The notes below the pieces were generated by a model that saw nothing but the letters and a program-made list of their open reading frames with translations, was not told the origin of the DNA and searched no databases. A DNA stretch of 64,000 nt from Xanthomonas prunicola (GTDB taxonomy: Bacteria > Pseudomonadota > Gammaproteobacteria > Xanthomonadales > Xanthomonadaceae): contig NZ_PHKV01000002.1 of assembly GCF_002846205.1 (NCBI RefSeq), positions 1 through 64,000 of the forward strand. Reading direction: 5' to 3'. Positions 55,697 to 64,000 of the stretch are shown piece after piece. A program made the position numbers and the translations under genes. How positions within the stretch are numbered: position 1 is the stretch's first letter; every line of letters begins with the position of its first letter.

Positions 55697-56212
55697 TTAC
55701 TTGGTCTTGGCGACTGCCGCGCGCGTATCCACTTCCGGCATCGCCGAGCTGTGGTGGTTGATGATCAGCCACTTGCCGTCGCGCTTTTCGTACACGAAGG
55801 TGTAGCGGGCCTGCACGTTGCTCTTCTTGCCTTGCTTGTCGGTCAGCGTGAAGGTGTACACACCGGCATCCACTGCGCTGTCCTCATCGAGCACCCGCAC
55901 GGTGCGGTAATTGACCACGCCCTGCGGCTTCTTGGTCAGGAACATTTCGAAGTAATTTTCGATCTGCTCGCGCGAGGCGCGTACTTCGTTGGAGACGGTC
56001 GGCAGCAACACGCCGTCCGGGGCGTACAGATCGGCCACCTTGTGCGGGTTGCCGGTGGCCAGCGCCGCGTTCCAGGTATCGAACAGCGCAGCGACTTCGC
56101 GCTCTTCGCCGCCGGCCGGCAGCTTGGCCTTGTCGGTGTAGTGCATCACGCCGCCAGCCAGCGCCGGGGTGGCAGCCAGAGCCAGAACCAGAGAGAAAAG
56201 GGTGCGACGCAT
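55697..56212 (-). CDS. Exported SnoaL/NTF2-like (SgcJ/EcaC-type, DUF4440) protein
   Basis: A 171-aa precursor: signal MRRTLFSLVLALAATPALAG, then an NTF2-like fold domain with EEREVAALFDTWNAALATGNPHKVADLYAPDGVLLPT and the C-terminal TFVYEKRDGKWLIINHHSS. The family often acts on or binds small molecules, but the substrate here is unknown. It is divergent from the LuxR-type regulator. Confidence 0.88.
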   Translation of the reverse strand: MRRTLFSLVLALAATPALAGGVMHYTDKAKLPAGGEEREVAALFDTWNAALATGNPHKVADLYAPDGVLLPTVSNEVRASREQIENYFEMFLTKKPQGVVNYRTVRVLDEDSAVDAGVYTFTLTDKQGKKSNVQARYTFVYEKRDGKWLIINHHSSAMPEVDTRAAVAKTK

Positions 56213-56335
56213 GGGTATCTCCGTGTGATTGATGGGGGTGCCTCATCGGGCAGGCTCAGTATCGAAATCAAGCAGCCCCAAAAATTCTGCCGAGTGGCAT
56301 ATACTCAAATACGCTGATCGGCCTAGAGCAACATC

Positions 56336-57043
56336 ATGGAAACCCCCACCAATGCTGGTGATTGGCGGCTAGCCCTACGCCGCGAAGCCTCCGACAGCGC
56401 ACGTTGGCAAGCGCTTTGGGAAGCCGCCGTCACACTGCGCCAGGCGCAGAGCCCCGAGCAGGCCTGCGATGCCGTCCTTGGGAGGGCGCTGCTGTTGCTG
56501 GGCCTGGAACACGGCGCGGTGCTGGCGCAGCGCGGCCCGCGCGCGCACGTGCTGGCCAGCCGTGGCCGCGCCTTACCGCCCGGGGCCAGCGCCGCTGGCG
56601 ACGGCCACGAAGCGGCCTGGTTGATGCCGCCACGTCCTTCAGACATTGGCGAAGCCAGGGTGCCGATCCATGCGCTAGGCACCACCCACGGCATGCTTTG
56701 CGTGGCCTGGACCGAGGGCCGCCAGGCACCCGGCAACGATGATGTACAGGCGCTGCAGGCATTCGCGCTACTGCTGCCGGCGATGGTGGCCGAACCGGCT
56801 AAACCGATCCCCACGCGGCGGCGCAAACCGGTGCACGACGATCGTCTGGGCGCGCTGAGCAAGCGCGAAAAACAGGTGTTGTCACTGCTCCCGCGCGGAC
56901 TCACCAACGCGAGCCTGGCAGCTGAACTGGGGATTGCTCCCGGCACGGTGAAAGTGCACGTGGAGCGAATCCTGCAGAAACTTGAGGTAAAAGATCGCAC
57001 CCAGGCCGCGGTCTACGCGGTCCAATCCGGACTTGCGCTATGA
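56336..57043 (+). CDS. LuxR-family regulator with N-terminal GAF-like domain
   Basis: 235 aa. Residues 25-155 look like a GAF-type sensor region (SPEQACDAVLGRALLLLGLEHGAVL). Residues 170-235 are a GerE/LuxR HTH: LGALSKREKQVLSLLPRGLTNASLAAELGIAPGTVKVHVERIL. There is no receiver domain. Its stop overlaps the hybrid kinase start by ATGA, so sensor, kinase and output are encoded as one unit. Confidence 0.88.
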   Translation: METPTNAGDWRLALRREASDSARWQALWEAAVTLRQAQSPEQACDAVLGRALLLLGLEHGAVLAQRGPRAHVLASRGRALPPGASAAGDGHEAAWLMPPRPSDIGEARVPIHALGTTHGMLCVAWTEGRQAPGNDDVQALQAFALLLPAMVAEPAKPIPTRRRKPVHDDRLGALSKREKQVLSLLPRGLTNASLAAELGIAPGTVKVHVERILQKLEVKDRTQAAVYAVQSGLAL

Positions 57044-58950
57044 ATGCATTGGCGGTGCGTTGGAACGATTGGCCGATCACCCGCAAGAGCCTGGCAGTTG
57101 TCACACTGCCGTTGCTGTTGCTGGCCGTGGCATTGATGGCGATCTACAGCGTGGAGCGGCAAAACATCGCTGCCGAAAACGACGTGCGGCAGACCCTGGA
57201 AGTGCTCAGCGATCTCTACGAAGCGCACGCGTTATTGGCCGAAACCGCGGCCGGCGTGCGCGGTTACCGGCTGGTGCGGCGCGATGAATTCCTCACCCCG
57301 TATCGCGATGCCGAGCCACGCCTGCAAGGCGTGGTCGACCGTCTGTCGCAACGCATTACCGACCCCAGCCAAGCGCAGCGCTTTGCGCGTATCAAGCCAC
57401 TTTTCGCGGAAAAAATGCAGGGTTGGCGCCGATTGCTGGCCCCGGATCTGAGCCGCGAAGAAGAGATCCGGCAGCTGTGGGACGGCAAGTACAAGCTCGA
57501 CATTCTGCGTGCCGAACTGCGCGAGTTGCGCAATTACGAAACCGCGCAGTTGCAGGTGCGCACCGCCAAGGCGCAAGGCCTGCGTCAGCGCAACCTCATC
57601 ATCACCTTGAGCGCAGCGATGCTCGGCGGCCTGGGCGCGGTGTTTGCGGTGGCGTGGTTCGCCTCGGCATTGTCCGGACGCCTGCGCACGCTGGCCGCCA
57701 ATGCCGACCGCCTGGGCGAAGGCCTGCCGCTGGCAGCGCAACCGCGTGCCGGCGATGAGCTGGGACAGGTTGGCCAGCGCCTGGCCCAGGCCAGCGAACT
57801 GCTGGCCGCACGCGCAGCCGAAGCGCAACTGGCGCGGCGCGAAGCGGAGACCGCCAATCGCGCAAAAACCGAATTCCTGTCGCGTAGCAGCCATGAGTTG
57901 CGCACCCCACTCAATGCGATTCTGGGGTATGCGCAGGTGCTGGAAATGGATCTGCCCGAGCCAGGCCATCGCCGGCATCTGCAGCATATTCTCGGTGCAG
58001 GTAGGCATTTGCTCGGGTTGATCACCGAGTTGCTGGACATCGCACGCATCGAAGCCGATCAGCTGGATTTGAGCCCGGAACCGATCTCGGTCCGCACGGC
58101 CGTGCATGAAGCCTTGGGCCTGATCGCACCGGATGCAGACAAGCATGGCATCGCGTTGCAACCCGCATCGATCGACGGGCCGTGGACGGTGCGCGCCGAT
58201 GCGCAGCGGCTGCGCCAGGTGCTGCTCAATCTGTTGTCGAACGCGGTCAAGTTCAATCGTACCGGCGGGCAGGTGCAGGTGAGCGCGCATACCGAAGGCG
58301 AACACGTGCGCATCACGGTGGCCGACCAGGGCGCAGGGCTGACGCCGGCGCAGATCGAACGCTTGTTTACACCGTTCGAGCGGCTGGGCGCCGAGCGCTC
58401 TGCAGTAGAAGGCACCGGTCTTGGGTTGGCACTGAGCAAGCGCCTGATCGAGGCCATGGGTGGGCACATCGGCGTGGACAGCACCCACGAGGGTGCGCGC
58501 TTCTGGATCTCGCTGCCGCAAGGTGAACCGCAGCGCAGCGAACCGGCCCGCCCCCTGCTGCCGCCTAGCGTCAGTGGCAGCGGCATTTGCCGCGTGCTGA
58601 GCATCGAAGACAACCCCTCCAACCAGGCATTGATCCGCACGCTCACCGAGCGTCGCCCGCAATGGCAACTGCTTGAAGCGGAGAGCCTGGCACAGGCGCG
58701 GAAGCTGTTGCAGCACGGCGTACCGGATCTGATCTTGCTGGATCTGCATCTAAGCGATGGCAACGGCGAAGAGCTATTGCGCGAATTGCAGGGGCAGCCG
58801 GCGATGGCGGCCATCCCGGTGGTGGTGATCAGCGCCGATGCCACGACCGCCACGCTTGCGCGCGTCGGTAACCAGGGCGTGCGCGCCTATCTGACCAAAC
58901 CGCTTGATGTGGCGGAATTCTTCACCGTGATCGACAGGTTGCTGGCATGA
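57040..58950 (+). CDS. Hybrid sensor histidine kinase with CHASE3 and receiver domains
   Basis: 636 aa. One membrane helix (19-37) opens a CHASE3-like periplasmic domain (about 40-180), and a second helix lies near 188-210. Then come HAMP, HisKA with His285 in SRSSHELRTPLN, and HATPase (NAVKFN at 401-406, DQGAG at 429-433, GTGLGLAL at 458-465). A C-terminal receiver has acidic SIEDN and Asp568 in LILLDLHL. It can autophosphorylate and hold the phosphate on its own receiver. It overlaps both neighbours by 4 nt. Confidence 0.94.
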   Translation: MNALAVRWNDWPITRKSLAVVTLPLLLLAVALMAIYSVERQNIAAENDVRQTLEVLSDLYEAHALLAETAAGVRGYRLVRRDEFLTPYRDAEPRLQGVVDRLSQRITDPSQAQRFARIKPLFAEKMQGWRRLLAPDLSREEEIRQLWDGKYKLDILRAELRELRNYETAQLQVRTAKAQGLRQRNLIITLSAAMLGGLGAVFAVAWFASALSGRLRTLAANADRLGEGLPLAAQPRAGDELGQVGQRLAQASELLAARAAEAQLARREAETANRAKTEFLSRSSHELRTPLNAILGYAQVLEMDLPEPGHRRHLQHILGAGRHLLGLITELLDIARIEADQLDLSPEPISVRTAVHEALGLIAPDADKHGIALQPASIDGPWTVRADAQRLRQVLLNLLSNAVKFNRTGGQVQVSAHTEGEHVRITVADQGAGLTPAQIERLFTPFERLGAERSAVEGTGLGLALSKRLIEAMGGHIGVDSTHEGARFWISLPQGEPQRSEPARPLLPPSVSGSGICRVLSIEDNPSNQALIRTLTERRPQWQLLEAESLAQARKLLQHGVPDLILLDLHLSDGNGEELLRELQGQPAMAAIPVVVISADATTATLARVGNQGVRAYLTKPLDVAEFFTVIDRLLA

Positions 58951-59411
58951 CACGCGACGAAATCCTCGCTTCCCGCATCCTCATCGTCGACGACGAGCCG
59001 GCCAACGTACGGCTGCTCGAGGACCTGCTGCAGCGCGAAGGATTCCAGCAAGTGATCGCCACCACCGATCCGTTGCGGGTGATGGGGCTGGTGTCGGCGT
59101 TTGCGCCGGACCTGATTCTGCTGGACCTGAAGATGCCGGAGCTGGACGGCTTCGCGTTGCTGGAACAGCTCGCACGGCTATCGGACCCCGGCCAGTTTCT
59201 GCCCGTGATCGTGCTGACCGCCGACCCCAGCCGCAGCGCGCGCCACCGTGCCCTGGGCCTGGGTGCCAAGGACTTCTTGACCAAGCCGCTGGACACTTTC
59301 GAGGTCGCCTTGCGGGTCTGGAACGTGGCCGAGACCACCGTGTTGTTCAAGCGTCTGCGCGCATTGGCAGCCCCGGATGCAGCGCCGCCGGGATGGCGTC
59401 AGCAGCGTTGA
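58947..59411 (+). CDS. Stand-alone response regulator (receiver only)
   Basis: A 154-aa CheY-like receiver with IVDDEPAN, phosphoacceptor Asp60 in LILLDLKMPELDG, VLTAD and the Lys in DFLTKPLD; no output domain follows, only a short tail. With the hybrid kinase and the LuxR-type protein it forms a three-gene overlapping unit. It may relay phosphate or control by protein contact. Confidence 0.92.
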   Translation: MTRDEILASRILIVDDEPANVRLLEDLLQREGFQQVIATTDPLRVMGLVSAFAPDLILLDLKMPELDGFALLEQLARLSDPGQFLPVIVLTADPSRSARHRALGLGAKDFLTKPLDTFEVALRVWNVAETTVLFKRLRALAAPDAAPPGWRQQR

Positions 59412-59446
59412 GTTGGAGAGCGGATGCGACGCGACCATTCAACATC

Positions 59447-59677
59447 TCACACCGCCCGCGTGACCTGCCCGCACAGGCCGATCTCCGCCAGCACTGCCTG
59501 GGCCTGGCTCAAATGCACATCGGCCACGCAAACCTGCAGCACGCCGAAAGCAGGGAGCTCGCCGGCGCCGCCCAGCAGCGATTCGCCGAAGACGAACGCC
59601 GTGATGCCGGCATCTTCCAGCGCGTGCTTGGCCAGATGCGCATCGATGATGTGACTGGCGCGGTAGGCGATCTGCAT
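59447..59677 (-). CDS. DUF2007 domain protein
   Basis: 76 aa. The motif RASHIIDAHLAKHALEDAGITAFVFGE followed by LPAFGVLQVCVADVHLSQAQAVLAEI matches the small DUF2007 family, whose members are thought to resemble a P-II-like ferredoxin fold. The function is unknown. It lies just after the GST gene with no gap and is probably cotranscribed. Confidence 0.85.
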   Translation of the reverse strand: MQIAYRASHIIDAHLAKHALEDAGITAFVFGESLLGGAGELPAFGVLQVCVADVHLSQAQAVLAEIGLCGQVTRAV

Positions 59678-59679
59678 CT

Positions 59680-60321
59680 TCAGCCACGCTCCGCACGTTC
59701 GCGCTCTGCGCCGTTGCGCCAGTCGCGTAACGCCGGCAATGCATCCAGCGCTGCCAGATAATCGCCGGCGGCTTCAAACAGCGGCACGCCGTAGCTGGAA
59801 AAACGTAGCGCTACCGGCGCGAACATCGCATCGACGATGCCGAACTCGCCACACAGGAACGGCCCGGCGTGGCCGTGTTCGGCGCGCAGGCTGGCCCACA
59901 GTGCCTGGACGCGCGTGATGTCGCGCTCGGCGGCCGCATCCACCTGCGCGGGGCCCGGCGCGCGGGCCAGATTCATCGGCAGCTGGCTGCGCAAGGCGGC
60001 AAAGCCCGAATGCATTTCTGCCGAGGCAGCGCGCGCTTGCGCACGCATAGCCAGGTCGGCCGGCCAGCCGCGACCGTCCAGCCAACGCTCATTGATGTAC
60101 TCGCAGATCGCCAGCGAATCCCACACATGCAGCGCGTCGTGCCACAGCACCGGCACCTGGCGGGTTGGCGAATACCCGGCAATGCGTGCCTCGTATTCGG
60201 GTGTAGCGAGCGGCAGCGCGATTTCCTCGAACGGCACCTGGAAATGCCGCAACAGCAGCCACGGCCGCAGCGACCAGGAGGACAGGGTCTTGTCGCCGAT
60301 CACCAGGCGGGGCAGTGGCAT
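59680..60321 (-). CDS. Glutathione S-transferase family protein
   Basis: A 213-aa GST. The N-terminal thioredoxin-fold half carries LVIGDKTLSSWSLRPWLLLR (active-site Ser region), QVPVLWHDALHVWDSLAICEYI with the glutathione-binding SxAIxEY, and a C-terminal helical domain. It resembles the YfcF/MaiA-like group with KTxSSWSLRPW. The start at 60321 (MPLPRLVIGD) was chosen; the frame is open far upstream without homology. Confidence 0.92.
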   Translation of the reverse strand: MPLPRLVIGDKTLSSWSLRPWLLLRHFQVPFEEIALPLATPEYEARIAGYSPTRQVPVLWHDALHVWDSLAICEYINERWLDGRGWPADLAMRAQARAASAEMHSGFAALRSQLPMNLARAPGPAQVDAAAERDITRVQALWASLRAEHGHAGPFLCGEFGIVDAMFAPVALRFSSYGVPLFEAAGDYLAALDALPALRDWRNGAERERAERG

Positions 60322-60741
60322 GGGCTGTGCGCTCCAAGAGGGTCGGCGCAGCGTACGCGTCGCGCCCGATGACCGCCAGCCATGGCCTGCCGCACGGCAC
60401 GCCCTACCTTGCAGCCCCCATCGAGGCAGCGCTTGCGGGGCAGCAGACGCAAACGACCTCAGGCAGGACGCGAGAGAAGCCACGCGCAGCGTTTGCCATG
60501 GCATGGCCGCGGCGGCCGCACCGGCATGCCAGGTGCGTCGGCCGCGTCGCGTGCCCCTTGGCGGCATGCGCCAAGGCAGGCCGCACAACAGCGCCAACCA
60601 TGGCACGCATGGGCTGCAGGAGGCTACCCGGCACGCCGGCCACGCCCGAATCGCGGGCCAAACCCCACCACGCAGCGCCCGCGCCTACCCCTAACCGGTG
60701 CCACCGCCTAAACTTGCGGTTTACCTATTGCTGATGCGCGC
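60322..60741. other. Gene-free region upstream of glnS
   Basis: 420 nt between the divergent GST and glnS genes. It is very GC-rich with no credible frame and no repeat that I recognise. Both promoters should lie here, but I see no strong -35/-10 pair. Confidence 0.45.
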
Positions 60742-62481
<1,740 letters not shown>

Positions 62482-62499
62482 CCGGCAAGCAAGGACAGC

Positions 62500-62562
62500 G
62501 ACGCCCTTGCAAGCAGGGCGTCACTGCTACCGCGGCCGCGGCAACTGTGCGGCTGCGGTAGC
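62500..62562 (+). terminator. Hairpins downstream of glnS
   Basis: Two stems follow glnS within 20 nt: GACGCCCT-N7-AGGGCGTC (62500-62522), then a 14-bp stem GCTACCGCGGCCGC / GCGGCTGCGGTAGC with a 9-nt loop (62526-62562). There is no T-run, but together they suit a transcript end. The remaining sequence to 62864 shows no gene. Confidence 0.6.
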
Positions 62563-62864
62563 GGCATCTGCGTCTTATCGCACGCGTTCCCCGGCCTCAG
62601 CGCCGACGCGGAGCAACGACTCGCCGCGCCGTTGATCCACCCAGGCAATCACGACACGTTGGTCGCGCATGCGCTGCGATGGCGTCACATTGATCCATCG
62701 ACGCAATCGATGCCCGCAGCACTCTGGCCGCGCGTTACGCCAGCGCAGCGGGCTGCAGCAACGTCATTGATGCAACTTGGCCGCGTTCAAACTTCTACAG
62801 CGCGCGCCTTGATCAACCACCTGCCGCACGGCACGCTGCGATGCACGCCCTGAGGAACAGCACG

Positions 62865-63806
62865 ATGCGTGAACGCTTGATGGTCGGTGTTGCCTGCGGA
62901 ATCGGTGCGGGCGCGCTGTGGGGGCTGGTGTTTCTGGCACCGCAATTGCTGGCCGCATTTACGCCGCTGCAATTAGCGGTAGCGCGCTATCTCTCGTATG
63001 GCGCGGTCGCGGCGTTGGTACTAGCGCCACGTGCGCGACAGACCGCCGCCCGACTGGGTCGCGCCGAATGGTGGGCGCTGGTGCGCCTGAGCCTGATGGG
63101 CAATCTGGTGTATTACGTGCTGCTTGGCAGCGCCGTGCAGTGGGCGGGCAGCGCGGCAACTGCGCTGATCATCGGGCTGCTGCCGGTGTTGGTCACCGTG
63201 ATCGGTACGCGTGCCGCCGGCGCGGTGCAATTACGACGTCTGGCGGCGCCTTGCATGCTATGCGTGATCGGCGTGACATTGGTGTCGCTGGACACCGTGC
63301 AGGACGACTCGGGCGCGCTGGCGAGCGACCGCCTCACCCGCATCGCCGGCCTGTTGTGCGCAGTAGGTGCGCTGGTGTCGTGGTCGGCCTATTCGATCGC
63401 CAATGCGCGCTGGTTGCGCCGGCGCCCGGATCTGTCCGGCGGCGACTGGTCGCTGCTCACCGGCGTGGTCACCGGCGCACTGGCGTTGTTGCTGGCGCCG
63501 GCGGCCCTGATCGGCAGCGCAGCGCATGCTCCGCTGGAATGGGCCAGTTTCTGGGGTGTGTCGCTGTCGCTGGGCATCCTGGCCTCGGTGATGGGCAACG
63601 CACTGTGGAATCGCGCCAGCCGCGTGCTGCCGCTGACCCTGGTCGGGCAAATGATCGTGTTCGAAACAGTGTTTGCGTTGCTGTACGGCTTTGCCTGGGA
63701 ACTGCGCCTGCCCACCCCATTGGAGCTGGCCGCGATCGCCTGCCTGCTGGTCGGAGTGCTGTGGTGCGCGGCACTGCATGCGCCAGTGCGTGATGCAGGC
63801 CGCTGA
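62865..63806 (+). CDS. EamA/DMT-superfamily transporter
   Basis: 313 aa with about ten predicted membrane helices in two EamA repeats (GIGAGALWGLVFLAPQLLAAFTPLQLAVARYLSYG near the start; SWSAYSIANARWL and LGILASVMGNALWNRASRVLPLTLVGQMIVFETVFALLYG in the second half). DMT proteins export or import small metabolites; the substrate is not predictable. The start at 62865 follows GAGGA; an ATG at 62841 is the alternative. The last 194 nt of the window show no further gene. Confidence 0.93.
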   Translation: MRERLMVGVACGIGAGALWGLVFLAPQLLAAFTPLQLAVARYLSYGAVAALVLAPRARQTAARLGRAEWWALVRLSLMGNLVYYVLLGSAVQWAGSAATALIIGLLPVLVTVIGTRAAGAVQLRRLAAPCMLCVIGVTLVSLDTVQDDSGALASDRLTRIAGLLCAVGALVSWSAYSIANARWLRRRPDLSGGDWSLLTGVVTGALALLLAPAALIGSAAHAPLEWASFWGVSLSLGILASVMGNALWNRASRVLPLTLVGQMIVFETVFALLYGFAWELRLPTPLELAAIACLLVGVLWCAALHAPVRDAGR

Positions 63807-64000
63807 CGCGCATGCGCGAGCACGATGCAGCTATGTCCCGCAGGAACACGCCAGGCGCCTGCCTCTGCCATTCACTAGCGGCGTTGAGCAGCTAGGTTCA
63901 AGACGGTGGCGGACTCGATCGCGCATCGCTGATGGCCAGGCGCCGATCGCGCGCCATGCGCGCACTGTGCCGTCGCCGGCGTAAGAGCGCTTGCCTGTAC

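Overview
The window is chromosomal DNA from a Xanthomonas species. This is suggested by the high GC, by the dense lolB-ispE-prs-rplY-pth-ychF and hemA-prfA blocks, by an O-GlcNAc-transferase-like protein whose length (568 aa) and key residues (His218, Lys388) coincide with the crystallised X. campestris enzyme as I remember it, by the ahpC-ahpF-oxyR locus, by a PrtA-type extracellular subtilase, and by a type IV secretion effector carrying the Xanthomonas-specific XVIPCD tail. I cannot fix the species from sequence alone.

Layout. 1-464: start of tuf (EF-Tu) and its leader tRNAs Tyr-Gly-Thr with a promoter, minus strand. 527-7484: translation and envelope genes on the minus strand (ychF, pth, rplY, prs, tRNA-Gln, ispE, lolB, a TPR protein). 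7550-13272: plus strand hemA, prfA, GT41 transferase, mog/moaB, ppk2. 13254-16720: minus strand hypothetical membrane protein, acyP, TlpA-like lipoprotein, YihY. 16832-17769: wrbA and a DUF2069 protein. 17994-26440: secreted plant-cell-wall and protein degradation: a GH30 xylanase with an apparent internal deletion and three tandem S8 proteases, the last with a near-perfect Clp/CRP palindrome upstream. 26558-34342: ilvE, sufT, and a transhydrogenase locus whose pntAA is separated from pntAB-pntB by an oppositely oriented ECF sigma cassette. 34964-36546: a TetR regulator and alpha/beta hydrolase with two 21-bp operator-like palindromes between them. 36802-39269: a DUF1631 gene followed by a decayed copy of its own 3' end. 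39637-42521: a tightly packed plus-strand run (nitroreductase, 5'-3' exonuclease, NUDIX, N-formylglutamate amidohydrolase). 42730-47929: pip, a lipase-XVIPCD effector with its putative lipoprotein immunity gene, and prmC. 48018-53537: OxyR-controlled peroxide defence (ahpC, ahpF, oxyR), rnk and tal. 53962-59411: DJ-1-like protein, msrA, an NTF2-like secreted protein, and a three-gene LuxR/hybrid-kinase/response-regulator unit. 59447-63806: DUF2007, GST, glnS and an EamA transporter.

The bulk is housekeeping. The most interesting parts are the T4SS effector/immunity pair (with an exact 22-residue tandem repeat between lipase and secretion domain), the TetR operator pair, the Clp-site protease cluster with a xylanase missing a segment next to its catalytic nucleophile, and the interrupted pnt locus. 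Small intergenic repeats typical of Xanthomonas occur at about 1.6, 11.7 and 42.6 kb.
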